This document shows, one piece after another, positions 53,453 through 61,758 of a stretch of DNA of 64,000 nucleotides. Numbering within the stretch: position 1 is the stretch's first letter; each line of letters starts with the position of its first letter. Position numbers and translations under genes: made by a program. The notes below the pieces were generated by a model. The model was not told where the DNA came from. It worked only from the letters and a program-made list of their open reading frames with translations, and ran no database searches. The stretch comes from Nocardia neocaledoniensis (lineage in GTDB: Bacteria > Actinomycetota > Actinomycetes > Mycobacteriales > Mycobacteriaceae). Location: the NCBI RefSeq assembly GCF_003182135.1, contig NZ_QGTL01000008.1, positions 1-64,000 on the forward strand, written 5' to 3'.

Positions 53453-53610
53453 TCCGCCCAGGGAGTGAGGTCGATGAGGCGCATCGAAAACGCATAAGCG
53501 CCGGGGGCCTGCAAGGTCGGCTCGATCCGGGCGTGAGTGCCGTCGATCTTGAGGATTCCGAACTGCGAGATGCCGTTCGTGCCGATACGGACTAAGTCTC
53601 CTACCTGCAT
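53449..53610 (-). CDS. Small beta-rich hypothetical protein
   Basis: A 53-residue protein: MQVGDLVRIGTNGISQFGIL, then HARIEPTLQAPGAYAFSMRL. The glycine-containing strands look like an SH3- or KOW-like barrel. TATAGT stands seven bases before the ATG and the region upstream is AT-rich, giving a good leaderless promoter. It is coupled with the following gene by a GTGA overlap. Confidence 0.6.
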   Translation of the reverse strand: MQVGDLVRIGTNGISQFGILKIDGTHARIEPTLQAPGAYAFSMRLIDLTPWAE

Positions 53611-53726
53611 GATCGATACTATAGTCGAACGTATGTTCCCATTGGTGTGTGTCTCGCGCGTCAGACTTCTTGGCAGGGTTGCCCGGTTTACGCTCCGAGA
53701 ACATCGAGCCAGGAAGGAGCCGATTC

Positions 53727-53885
53727 GTGGCGAGGTCACGGCGATTGAAGATCCCGGTCGAGGACAAGGTGCGAGTGGTGTTGTCGGTGCTGTCCGGGGA
53801 GATGAGCGCCGCGGAGGCGGCCCGGCGGCGGGGTGTGAGTACGGCGTCGGTGGGCAAGCAGCAACGACGGATGAGCAGGGGGCTT
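53727..53885 (+). pseudogene. IS3-family transposase OrfA fragment
   Basis: From GTG 53727 the frame encodes VARSRRLKIPVEDKVRVVLS, then GEMSAAEAARRRGVSTASVGK, the helix-turn-helix start of IS3-type OrfA proteins. After about 50 codons the similarity ends, and neither the rest of OrfA nor OrfB is present. It is a truncated IS remnant marking recombination between the sulfur operon and the phage-like set. Confidence 0.65.
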
Positions 53886-54040
53886 GATTGGCGCAGCAAC
53901 CCTTGTTGTGCGTGGCAATCGTCGGGTGCGCGAACCGTCTATCGGGTGCGCTGTCGGCACGACCGCTCCGATCGGTCCTCTGCTCGAGTCCGGAGGGCCG
54001 TCTGTGGATTCCGCAGCGTGCGCCGTTGCTCTGCGCGACC

Positions 54041-54970
54041 ATGGTCGTTGTGGAACCGGGACATGAGTATGTCTATCGTGAAAGCACTTTCGCCAAGTCG
54101 CAGCATGTCCGCGTGATCGAGGTAGAGCGACGCCCGCGTTCGACGCGGGTCGAGATCGAGTTTCTGGACGGCGCCGATGCCGGCACACGACGGCAAGTCC
54201 CAGGTGGCCGGCTTAGAGCTCCCTGGGCGGAGGTCGCGGCGTTCGACGAGCTCTGGGCGAACTGGGCTCGGCTGGCGTCCGACGAGTACGAGCAGACACG
54301 GGCGGAAGAGTTCGCTGTCGTGACGGTGTTCGACTCGTTGATTGCGCCGGAGGTCGCCGAGTGCGGACCCGGTCCGGTCCGTGACTCGGTGGCGATCCGC
54401 GATCGGGTTGCGCTGGAGAGGATCCTCGACGTCTCGCTCGATGGTCTCCTGTCACGGTTCGAGCACTTCGACACCGACGGATCGCTCTTCGTCTCGCCGA
54501 GTTTCGTGCCGCTGATGTGCGAGCTGGCGTGTCGGGCCAATCCGATGCCGATCCTCGATGTCGTCCGGAAGGAAGAAGAGGAGAAGCGCGAGGAATGTAA
54601 ACGTGTGCGGACAGTTGAGTTGTTCAGAGGTGAGGAACGAACGATATATCCGGAGCAGTCGTACGCTTCCTATCTGGAACTCTGGCGCCCGACCCACGAG
54701 TTGCTGAGGCAGTGGTGCGGGCATCGCGCGGTCACGTTCCAAGAGCGGCTGACCGCAGCCGAGGCCGAGGTGAAGCGCCTGGAAGGTCTGCTGATTCGAA
54801 CCATCGACATCGTCAAGGAATCCGACGAGCGGTGGGCGGAGTGTATCGAGCGGGAAATGGATACTGAGCGGATCCTCCCTGAGAACGTGCGGCCGGTTGT
54901 CGATCGGCCTGTTCCGCCGCACCAGCGAGAGGTCATCTATGTCAAGACCCGTGGCCGCCGCTGGTGGTAG
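54041..54970 (+). CDS. Hypothetical element protein with coiled-coil segments
   Basis: A 309-residue acidic protein. The N-terminal 70 residues are beta-rich (YVYRESTFAKSQHVRVIEVE, then RVEIEFLDGADAGTRRQVPG, like a small barrel). Residues about 80-130 are helical, and a Glu/Lys-rich helix (VVRKEEEEKREECKRVRT) and another near the C-terminus (TAAEAEVKRLEGLLIRTIDI) are likely coiled coils. No family is recognised. ATG 54041 begins the first folded segment. It leads a plus-strand series running to 58317 and is less GC-rich than the core genes. Confidence 0.6.
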   Translation: MVVVEPGHEYVYRESTFAKSQHVRVIEVERRPRSTRVEIEFLDGADAGTRRQVPGGRLRAPWAEVAAFDELWANWARLASDEYEQTRAEEFAVVTVFDSLIAPEVAECGPGPVRDSVAIRDRVALERILDVSLDGLLSRFEHFDTDGSLFVSPSFVPLMCELACRANPMPILDVVRKEEEEKREECKRVRTVELFRGEERTIYPEQSYASYLELWRPTHELLRQWCGHRAVTFQERLTAAEAEVKRLEGLLIRTIDIVKESDERWAECIEREMDTERILPENVRPVVDRPVPPHQREVIYVKTRGRRWW

Positions 54971-55037
54971 GCGACGGGTCGTGCTGGCCGATGTCCGTCT
55001 CGAACGACTTGAGTAGTTGTATACACGAGGAGCTCGC

Positions 55038-56384
55038 ATGAGCAAGGCCCCAGTCGAGTTGAACCAGAGGCAGATCGATGTCCTCGGATGGGTGCGTAAA
55101 GGTTGCCCTGACGGCGTCTTTACGGACTTTCAGCATCGTGTTGTCGCGCGTGCGCTGGAGCGGCGTGGATTGGTCGTCATCAGCGGTAAGGGTGCATCCT
55201 GGACGGTCACGATGACCGAGGCCGGTCAGCAGTGGAATCTCCCCGCATCTGCTGGACGTGGCAGCGCCGACGCCGATGCCGATCAGCTGATCGCACAGGT
55301 ACTCGCCGCTGACGGTGAACTCACTATGGAACTGGCACACGAAGCGAAAGAAGGTTACCGACGCCTCGTCGACCGGAGCCTGCGCTCTTCTGCCCGACCC
55401 AGGGGTAAGAAGCTGGAGCTGAAGCCGATCGGGCGATACGGATCCAACGAGTACGCGATCGTCTTCACCGAGCACTTCGACGACTTGGTAGAGCCCCGCC
55501 CGGTCCCCGTCCCGGAGCACGTCGCGAAATACCATCCGGCAGTGCGCGCCTTCCTCGACGACAAGGATTGGAAGCACGTCAGCAGCGAGCATGTTCTCCG
55601 CGCGGCGCGGATCCTGCAGGCGATCGCCACCGAAGCGGCTCACCGCGGTATTCGCGTACAGACACCAGCCGAAGTGCACGGCGATGGCGGGGGCCGAACC
55701 CAAAGACGGGTCAAAGGCCGACTGGTGCTGGGTACCTCGCACGGAGCGTACGGGGTCGACATCAAGGAGATACCCCTCGCGGGAACGCCAAAAGTGTCGC
55801 CCGTGCCGTATTCCAAGCGTGGATCGGTACCGGGCTGGATCGCCACGCGGAGCCGAGAATTCGTCAGCACCGGCAAGCTCGAACTGACAGTCCACGGGCC
55901 AGGCAGCACCTACAACGGCGACCACTACCGTGATGCCAAGTCGATCAAGGTCGAAGACAAGCTGCCGCAGCTGTTCCGATCACTGGAGATCTACGCGCTT
56001 CGAGCAGACTGGAACCGCCGTGAGCTCGAGCGGGCCGCAGCTGAGCGACGAGTGCGGTGGGAAAGCGCAATGTCGGCCGCGACCGAGCGATACGCGGAGA
56101 ACGCCCGGTGGGAGCACTTCACGAAGCGGTCGAGCGAATGGCGGCTCGTGAACCAGCACCGCGACTTCCTGGCCGCGGCGAGAAAGCACGCTGAACTGTA
56201 CGAGGGCGAACTCCGCAGCGACATCATGCGGCAGCTCGATGAGGCGGAAGAACGAATCGATCGCCTGGATCCCGTCCGGAACCTGTCGAGAATCGTCCCC
56301 CACGTACCAGACCCGCGACCAGAGGATCTCAAACCATTTCTCTCCGGGTGGAGTCCGCATGGTCCGAGCGGATCGGCCTGGTAG
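55038..56384 (+). CDS. Hypothetical protein with N-terminal winged-helix-like domain
   Basis: A 448-residue protein. Residues 1-60 (LNQRQIDVLGWVRKGCPDGV, then ALERRGLVVISGKGASWTVT and LTEAG-like MTEAGQQW) look like a winged helix. The middle contains repeated basic stretches and KLPQLFRSLEIYALRADWNR, and the C-terminal 150 residues are helical and charged. No enzymatic motif. ATG 55038 follows GAGGAGCTCGC. It stands 67 bp after the preceding gene in the same direction; a role in plasmid or phage maintenance is only a guess. Confidence 0.6.
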   Translation: MSKAPVELNQRQIDVLGWVRKGCPDGVFTDFQHRVVARALERRGLVVISGKGASWTVTMTEAGQQWNLPASAGRGSADADADQLIAQVLAADGELTMELAHEAKEGYRRLVDRSLRSSARPRGKKLELKPIGRYGSNEYAIVFTEHFDDLVEPRPVPVPEHVAKYHPAVRAFLDDKDWKHVSSEHVLRAARILQAIATEAAHRGIRVQTPAEVHGDGGGRTQRRVKGRLVLGTSHGAYGVDIKEIPLAGTPKVSPVPYSKRGSVPGWIATRSREFVSTGKLELTVHGPGSTYNGDHYRDAKSIKVEDKLPQLFRSLEIYALRADWNRRELERAAAERRVRWESAMSAATERYAENARWEHFTKRSSEWRLVNQHRDFLAAARKHAELYEGELRSDIMRQLDEAEERIDRLDPVRNLSRIVPHVPDPRPEDLKPFLSGWSPHGPSGSAW

Positions 56385-56448
56385 CGACCCACTCGGAGCG
56401 TCGTCCGAGTGTCGCGTCCCCGCACCACGGCCACCGTAGGCTGGGTGA

Positions 56449-56736
56449 ATGAGCGGGCGCTCACGCGGTTCTGTTGGCTACTGCCCCGGTTGCGGTGCCC
56501 GGCTACGGCCGGAGCAGCGCGCCGACGCGCTGTTCTGCTCTTCCAAGTGCCGGTCGCGGTACTGGCGATGGCGCAAGCAAGGACAAACGAAGGTTCACGC
56601 CCTGCACGACCGTGCCTCGGTTCGACGGTGCCCGCAGTGCGGCGGTACGTGGATCGCTGGAGTCGACCACCGAATCGACGCGCAGTACTGCTCCCACCGT
56701 TGCCGAACGCGTGCGTGGCGGGGTAGCCGTTCGTAA
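56449..56736 (+). CDS. Double zinc-finger small protein
   Basis: A 95-residue protein with two similar zinc-finger units: YCPGCGARLRPEQRADALFC followed by SSKC, and CPQCGGTWI followed by QYCSHRC. Each provides CxxC plus CxxxC ligands, and both are followed by an Arg/Trp-rich helix (RSRYWRW and RTRAWRG). It likely binds nucleic acid. It lies between the winged-helix-like gene and the DUF6192 gene, same strand. Confidence 0.7.
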   Translation: MSGRSRGSVGYCPGCGARLRPEQRADALFCSSKCRSRYWRWRKQGQTKVHALHDRASVRRCPQCGGTWIAGVDHRIDAQYCSHRCRTRAWRGSRS

Positions 56737-56951
56737 TATCCGACACAGTGACACTTCTTGTCGACGCTTCTAGCTTCTCTGAAAAACAGTCTCTGATCTG
56801 CGGATATAGGTCTCAAGATGTCTTGTCAACGGTGACACGGCGGGAGCAGAATCTAGCTATGTGCCCGCGATCCGTTCAATAGCCGACACGGACGACGTTA
56901 TCGGTGGCAGAACGTCTGGGAGCGGTCAGGTCGGGCGCGGAGGAGATCGAC

Positions 56952-57854
56952 ATGACTACCAAGATCGGTGCGGTGACTAAGCGGCGCTACGACCGTCTCG
57001 TGAAAGAAGGCCGCGGCCTCGTAGCGCAGCAGACCTACAGTCAGTTCAAACTCGGTGAGAACGCCCTCGAAATCGAGCCGCTACGGTCCAGGCATGGCGG
57101 GCCGGTCGCGCCCGGCGACGAGATTCTGACAGTTGAATGGGGACTTCGGATGTACGCCGAGGATGTGGGCATTCCCGAATCCACGTTGGCGGACTACCGC
57201 TGGGTGGCATCCCGTTGGCCTGAGGAGTTCCGGGCTCCTGATGTCTCGTACTACATCCACAAGATTTTCGCCGGTGTCGGTGATGCCGATGACCCGACCG
57301 AGCGCCACGACCTGATACTCGATCCTCCCGAGGACGAGCGGACCGGTGAGTTGAGGTGGACGGTCGATTCGGCCGCACGCTGGGTCGGGTGGCGACCCTC
57401 GCATGCGGAATCCGAGCAGGAACGTGTCGAGCGAATCCATGATCTGGCGAAGGACGACGCCGTCGCTACCAGGGTGATCACCGACTTCCTCCGTCGGCCG
57501 ACGGTTGCGTACGAGGCGATGGCAGACCACACCGCACGCCACGCGGTGAACGCCGCGCAGATCGATCGAACCCGGGATGCTTTGGATCGAGTACGGCGAA
57601 GTACGCCGGCTGTTCGGCGAACAGAACACTCCGCCGAGTATGTGGACCTCGTCGGGACCTGCCAGCAATTCGTCGCCGCGGCCTCTCGGCTCGTCCCCGC
57701 GTTGCGCGGCAACGACTTCACCGACGAGGAACGTGAGCGAGTGCACGCCAACACAGTGCGTGTTCGCGCTACCGCCGACTGGATCGAGAGCGCCGTCGAT
57801 ACCGGCAACGTCGGGATGGACGACGAACTGGCTCGCCTTCTCGGAGGTGAGTGA
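56952..57854 (+). CDS. DUF6192 family protein
   Basis: A 300-residue protein with the DUF6192 pattern: KIGAVTKRRYDRLVKEGRGL, then QTYSQFKLGENALEIEPL, then LTVEWGLRMYAEDVGIPEST and YRWVASRWP. The N-terminal part resembles a helix-turn-helix of ParB/KorB style, and the rest is helical. Members occur in actinobacterial plasmids and integrative elements, role unknown. ATG 56952 follows GGAGGAGATCGAC; GTG 56904 is possible. The RacP-like gene follows with overlap-like spacing of one base. Confidence 0.75.
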   Translation: MTTKIGAVTKRRYDRLVKEGRGLVAQQTYSQFKLGENALEIEPLRSRHGGPVAPGDEILTVEWGLRMYAEDVGIPESTLADYRWVASRWPEEFRAPDVSYYIHKIFAGVGDADDPTERHDLILDPPEDERTGELRWTVDSAARWVGWRPSHAESEQERVERIHDLAKDDAVATRVITDFLRRPTVAYEAMADHTARHAVNAAQIDRTRDALDRVRRSTPAVRRTEHSAEYVDLVGTCQQFVAAASRLVPALRGNDFTDEERERVHANTVRVRATADWIESAVDTGNVGMDDELARLLGGE

Positions 57855-57855
57855 G

Positions 57856-58317
57856 ATGCCACGCGGAATCCCTCGACACGTCAAGGGCGAGAGAGTGCGG
57901 ATCGCCTTGGTCGACGCACGGCCGAACGGGCTGTCGGCCAAACGCCTGGCCGACGTCACAGGGCTGTCGCCGAGCCAGGTTCGTGACGGACTGGTCGAGA
58001 TCCGGGAAGAATCCGCGCTGGCCCACGGCGAACCTCTTGTCTGGTCGCGCGCGAACGGCTATCAGTTATCGGAAGACCCAGATGCCGTCAGGACGTACAC
58101 AGGCGCGATCGCCAACGCGATTCATAAGCGACTGATTCGCCTGCTGAAGGGGACAGTGCTGCCGTTCGCGCGGATGCTGCCCGGTGGCCCGTGGGTAGAC
58201 AATGCCATTGCACAACTCAACGCGGCGATAGCGTCTCTGCAGATGGCGATCGATATCACCTCGGCGACCTCGGCCGGTGCCGCGCAGCGATCGCCCACGG
58301 CGAAGGTAGCTCACTGA
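57856..58317 (+). CDS. RacP-like winged-helix protein
   Basis: A 153-residue protein. The N-terminus is a helix-turn-helix (RIALVDARPNGLSAKRLADV, then TGLSPSQVRDGLVEIRE) followed by PLVWSRANGYQLSEDPDAV, a pattern that recalls the short RacP proteins of Streptomyces integrative elements. The C-terminal half has RLIRLLKGTVLPFARMLPGG and a closing helix. ATG 57856 is one base after the DUF6192 stop, so the pair is one unit. It is the last gene before the tRNA-Lys junction. Confidence 0.6.
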   Translation: MPRGIPRHVKGERVRIALVDARPNGLSAKRLADVTGLSPSQVRDGLVEIREESALAHGEPLVWSRANGYQLSEDPDAVRTYTGAIANAIHKRLIRLLKGTVLPFARMLPGGPWVDNAIAQLNAAIASLQMAIDITSATSAGAAQRSPTAKVAH

Positions 58318-58613
58318 TCAGAAACTCGAACGCGGGGTGGCCCTGGCTGTCCCCGGCGTGCTGGGCGATCCGCCCACCGGTGATTGCGCGTGACCGTGTC
58401 GCTGCGACTGTGACGAAGAACATGTCTTGCTCGAAGCGAAGGTGTATCGCCGGATAGGTGGCAGAACTGCTACCCGGTAGCTGATCTGACTGCTCGGGGG
58501 CCGAACTGGTCCGACGTGAGCTGCGGCGAACTCGTCCATGGGCCTACCTGGTCCGGGCCAGAAAGGGGGTCGGCGCGGAAATCTTGGTGTATTTCTGGTC
58601 TCGGCCCGCAAAA
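58318..58613. other. Gene-free end of the tRNA-Lys island
   Basis: About 300 bp between the RacP-like gene and the terminator next to tRNA-Lys. No supported gene; in many integrated elements the integrase would lie here, but no recombinase motif is found in any frame. Confidence 0.5.
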
Positions 58614-58654
58614 AGAAGCAGGTCAGGACCGGTGACCGGGCCTGACCTGCTTCT
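58614..58654 (-). terminator. Terminator downstream of tRNA-Lys (island-derived)
   Basis: The perfect stem AGAAGCAGGTCAGG / CCTGACCTGCTTCT encloses a 13-base loop that itself contains ACCGGT. On the minus strand it is followed by TTTTTGC. It terminates tRNA-Lys and differs in sequence from the terminator beside the duplicated tRNA end at 44226-44266. Confidence 0.85.
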
Positions 58655-58658
58655 ATTG

Positions 58659-58731
<73 letters not shown>

Positions 58732-59082
58732 TTGGTTTGCTTGGATCGCGACTCTAGGAGAGAGCCTCTCGGCTTCTCTCTCGGCCCCGCTCTCCGGTGC
58801 GGAACAAACATTAACAGGCTTGGGGCCGGAAAGTGAAATCGGGCTCTGACCAGCGACGATGGCGGGCGATCAGCGTTGTTAACGATCGGGGGCCGAGTGC
58901 GTATCTAAGGGATGTGACTTGGTCGTGTCGCGGGGGCTTTCCCGTTTGTCCCGGCCAGGCTGACTGGCAGAATGGCTGGGACGACGAACCGGACGCCCCA
59001 GCCGGCGTGGATGGCACGGGCGTGGACCGTCGGTGGGATCTGCGGCGCACAGTGACTGCGTCGGTATGGAAACGGGGTTGAC
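58732..59082. other. Gene-free region between tRNA-Lys and the L,D-transpeptidase gene
   Basis: About 350 bp that should contain the tRNA-Lys promoter (minus strand) and the promoter of the transpeptidase gene. An AT-rich segment with AACATTAACAGG lies at about 58805-58818. The long leader of the transpeptidase contains G-rich stretches, but I could not match it to a known riboswitch. Confidence 0.4.
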
Positions 59083-60291
59083 ATGAGTAAGAAGCGGGGG
59101 CGACCTCGGTCGCTGCGGACGATTGTCCCGGTGGTGCTGCTGGCGGTGTTCGCGTTGGGCGCGAGCGCTTGCTCGGCGGCGGAGGGCGCCGGTGTCGAGG
59201 TCGCGATCGACCGTAACCCGATCACCGAGTTGATGAAGCCGAAATTGGTGTCGGCGATCAAGGACGGGCAGGTCGGTGTCTCGCCCGGCATGCCGATGGC
59301 CTTCCAGGTCGAGGACGGCAAGTTCACCGACGTGAAGCTCACCAACAAGGAGGGCAAGGCGGTCGCGGGGCAGCTCGCCGCGGACGGGCGCTCGTGGGCG
59401 ACCACCGAGGTGCTCGGGTACGGCAAGACCTACCAGCTGACGGCGTCGGCGATCGGTCTCGGCGGCGCGAACGCCTCGACGCTCAGCTTCACCACCAGCT
59501 CGCCGAACAACCAGACCAAGCCCTACCTGATGCCGGGTGAGGGCGAGGTGGTCGGCATCGGTCAGCCGGTGGCCATCCAGTTCGACGAGAACATCCCGGA
59601 CCGCCGCGCGGTGCAGGACGCCATCAAGATCACCACCGAGCCGCCGGTGGAGGGCGCGTTCTACTGGGTGAACAATCGCGAAGTGCGGTGGCGCCCCGAG
59701 CATTTCTGGGCTCCGGGCACCAAGGTGACGGTCGATGTGAACGTCTACGGCAAGGACCTGGGCAAGGGTCTGTTCGGCCAGGACAACATCCACTCGTTCT
59801 TCACCATCGGTGACGCGCAGATCTTCACCGCCGACGACAACACCCATCAGGTGACCGTCGAGCGCAACGGCGAGGTGATCATGACCATGCCGACCTCGAT
59901 GGGCAAGGACTCCACGCCCACCGACAACGGCATCTACATCGTGGCCGACAAGCACGACAAGCTGATCATGGACTCCTCGACCTACGGTGTCGCGATCAAC
60001 TCGCCCGACGGCTACCGCACCCCGGTGGACTACGCGACGCGAATCTCCTACAGCGGCATCTTCTTCCACTCCGCGCCGTGGTCGGTGGGGCAGCAGGGCT
60101 ACTCGAACGCCAGCCACGGCTGCCTGAACCTGAGCCCGGCCAACGCCCGCTGGGTGTACGAGAACGCCAAGCGCGGTGACATCACGATCGTGAAGAACAC
60201 GGTCGGCGGCACGCTGTCCGGCGTCGACGGCCTCGGCGACTGGAACATCCCGTGGCCGGAATGGAAGGCGGGCAACGCCGACGTCTCCTGA
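59083..60291 (+). CDS. L,D-transpeptidase lipoprotein (LdtMt2-like)
   Basis: A 402-residue surface enzyme that makes 3-3 cross-links in peptidoglycan and resists most beta-lactams. The lipobox signal is ALGASAC with Cys near residue 30. Two Ig-like domains (about 45-150 and 150-250) are followed by the YkuD catalytic domain with GIYIVADK, FFHSAPWSVGQQG and the active-site SHGCLN (Cys347, His345). ATG follows GGGGTTGAC. It is monocistronic, closed by a long terminator hairpin. It directly borders the tRNA-Lys integration site. Confidence 0.96.
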   Translation: MSKKRGRPRSLRTIVPVVLLAVFALGASACSAAEGAGVEVAIDRNPITELMKPKLVSAIKDGQVGVSPGMPMAFQVEDGKFTDVKLTNKEGKAVAGQLAADGRSWATTEVLGYGKTYQLTASAIGLGGANASTLSFTTSSPNNQTKPYLMPGEGEVVGIGQPVAIQFDENIPDRRAVQDAIKITTEPPVEGAFYWVNNREVRWRPEHFWAPGTKVTVDVNVYGKDLGKGLFGQDNIHSFFTIGDAQIFTADDNTHQVTVERNGEVIMTMPTSMGKDSTPTDNGIYIVADKHDKLIMDSSTYGVAINSPDGYRTPVDYATRISYSGIFFHSAPWSVGQQGYSNASHGCLNLSPANARWVYENAKRGDITIVKNTVGGTLSGVDGLGDWNIPWPEWKAGNADVS

Positions 60292-60293
60292 CG

Positions 60294-60345
60294 CGCGAAA
60301 GACGAAGGGCCACCGGATGTTTCCGGTGGCCCTTCGTCTTTCGCG
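60294..60345. terminator. Long terminator hairpin after the L,D-transpeptidase gene
   Basis: A perfect stem of 23 bp, beginning CGCGAAAGACGAAGGGCC and ending TCGTCTTTCGCG, with a six-base loop. It separates two convergent genes. Confidence 0.9.
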
Positions 60346-60351
60346 GGAGGT

Positions 60352-60696
60352 TCAGGCGGGGGTGGGCAGCTCGCTGCAGTCCATCATCGCCTCGCCGGCG
60401 ACGGCGAGGGCGCTGCCGAGCGCGCCGCAGAGGATGCGGCCGCCGAACAGCAGGCGGTCCAGGTTGGGCAGGCCCGCCGAGCCGGTGCCGGAGGAGCCGG
60501 TGGTCTCCAGGCCGGTGGTCGAACCGCTCTGCGCCGAGCCGGACTCGGGCTGCTCGGTGGGCAGACCGAAATCGCCGGTCGGCGCCGCGGCGACATACGG
60601 GGACAGGGGCAGGCCGGGCTCGGCCGCCGCGGTCCCCGCGATCGGGCCGAGCGCGGCAGTGGCCGCGAGGACGGCGACGACGGTGGAACGCTTCAT
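60352..60696 (-). CDS. Small secreted protein
   Basis: A 114-residue exported protein: signal peptide MKRSTVVAVLAATAALGPIA with cleavage after TAAA, a Ser/Gly/Thr-rich linker, and a short C-terminal hydrophobic part NLDRLLFGGRILCGALGSAL ending MMDCSELPTPA, with two Cys that may pair. Similar short secreted proteins occur across Nocardia with no known function. Convergent with the transpeptidase gene. Confidence 0.75.
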   Translation of the reverse strand: MKRSTVVAVLAATAALGPIAGTAAAEPGLPLSPYVAAAPTGDFGLPTEQPESGSAQSGSTTGLETTGSSGTGSAGLPNLDRLLFGGRILCGALGSALAVAGEAMMDCSELPTPA

Positions 60697-60802
60697 CAAG
60701 GGGTCTTTCCGGTCGAACCTGACGAGAGATGCCGCACAACTGGGCGGTGGTCCAGAGTGTAGCGGGCAAACGTGATCTTCGTCATGACACCGGCGGGGCC
60801 GG

Positions 60803-60979
60803 TCAGGCGGTCGCGGCCAGGCCATGTTCGGGGCCGCGGAGCTCGGCCGAGATGCTGACGCCGGGATCGCCGACGACCACGCGCCGGACGCCGCAGCGGC
60901 AGCGCTGATAGGCGACCAGACCCTCGCTGGTCCGATGACACGACTCGATCCACCAGGTGTGGGAGGTGTGGCTGCTCAT
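60803..60979 (-). CDS. Small Cys-containing protein
   Basis: A 58-residue protein, MSSHTSHTWWIESCHRTSEG, then YQRCRCGVRRVVVGDPGV. The Cys/His set (C14, H15, C29, C31) could hold a metal like a treble-clef or rubredoxin-like knuckle. It is divergent from the CGNR zinc-finger gene at 61005, with a palindrome between their starts. An upstream in-frame ATG at 61003 is possible. Confidence 0.6.
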   Translation of the reverse strand: MSSHTSHTWWIESCHRTSEGLVAYQRCRCGVRRVVVGDPGVSISAELRGPEHGLAATA

Positions 60980-60992
60980 GTCCCGAGTCTGA

Positions 60993-61014
60993 TGTAATGG
61001 CATTGTGCATTACA
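60993..61014. promoter_or_regulatory. Palindrome overlapping the CGNR gene start
   Basis: TGTAATG at 60993-60999 and CATTACA at 61008-61014 form a perfect 7-bp inverted repeat with eight bases between. It covers the GTG start at 61005 and lies 14 bp from the divergent small gene, so binding would block both; self-control by the zinc-finger protein is possible. Confidence 0.55.
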
Positions 61015-61529
61015 ACCATTACGGACGTGAGCCCGTGCAGCTCGGCATCGAGCTGCTCAACGAGCCCTGCGCCTCGGCGGCGGAACTGGCCGAGCGCTGC
61101 GCGGCCGCCGGACTGGTGCTGTCCGTCCCGCCCACCGACGCGGACGTGGCCTCGGTGACGGCGTTCCTGGCGCGCTGGCGGCGCGTGGTCGAGTGCGTCG
61201 ACCGCCCCGCCCGCGCCGAGCTGCTCAACGCGCTGCTGGCCGAATACGCCTCGGCGCCCCGGCTCACCGATCACGTCGGCGACGGCTGGCACCTGCACTT
61301 CCGCGACCCCGGCGTCGCGACCGATCGGCAGATCGCCGCGCTGATCACCGTCGGCACCGCGCTGCATCTGACCGGGCTCGGCATGGACCGGCTCGGTGTC
61401 TGCGCGGCGGACGGGTGCGCGCGGGCCTACGCCGACATCTCCCGCAACGGCAGGCAGCGGTTCTGCAGCCCGGCCTGCGCGAATCGCTCGGCGGTGCGCA
61501 GGCATCGGGCCGCGCGCGCCGCGGGGTGA
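61005..61529 (+). CDS. CGNR zinc-finger (ABATE domain) protein
   Basis: A 174-residue regulator-like protein. The N-terminal ABATE-like domain spans about 1-125 (PVQLGIELLNEPCASAAELA), and the C-terminal CGNR zinc finger is VCAADGCARAYAD, then RQRFCSPACANRSAVRRHRA, with four Cys. Such proteins are presumed DNA-binding regulators. GTG start; probably leaderless since no ribosome site is seen. Its stop codon lies within the first unit of a 22-bp tandem repeat array. Confidence 0.88.
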   Translation: MHYNHYGREPVQLGIELLNEPCASAAELAERCAAAGLVLSVPPTDADVASVTAFLARWRRVVECVDRPARAELLNALLAEYASAPRLTDHVGDGWHLHFRDPGVATDRQIAALITVGTALHLTGLGMDRLGVCAADGCARAYADISRNGRQRFCSPACANRSAVRRHRAARAAG

Positions 61530-61634
61530 CGGGTCGTGCGGCGCCGGGTGACGGGTCGCGCGGCGCCGAGTGACGGGACGCGCGGCGCCGGGTGACGGGA
61601 CGCGCGGCGCCGGGTGACGGGACGCGCGGCGCCG
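61525..61634 (+). repeat. Five tandem 22-bp repeats
   Basis: The units begin GGTGACGGG(T/A)CG and end GCGGCGCCG; five copies start at 61525, 61547, 61569, 61591 and 61613, with a partial sixth at 61635. Units 3-5 are nearly identical. Since 22 is not a multiple of three, the array is not a protein repeat. Each unit contains GGCGCC palindromes. The first unit includes the stop of the CGNR gene. The rest of the gap to 61758 holds no gene. Confidence 0.9.
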
Positions 61635-61758
61635 GGTGACGCGGCGCGGGTGCCGAGCGCGGAATCCGCGCCTACTCGGGGAGGGCACGCCGAATTCGGT
61701 GGCGCGCGGCGGATGGCGATGGCCGCCGGGACCGGCGTCGCGGCCCGGCGGACAGTGA

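Noticed and set aside
58318..58611. Possible 97-codon minus-strand gene at the island end
   Set aside because: It has no ribosome site, a low-complexity Pro/Arg/Ser translation and no relation to a recombinase.
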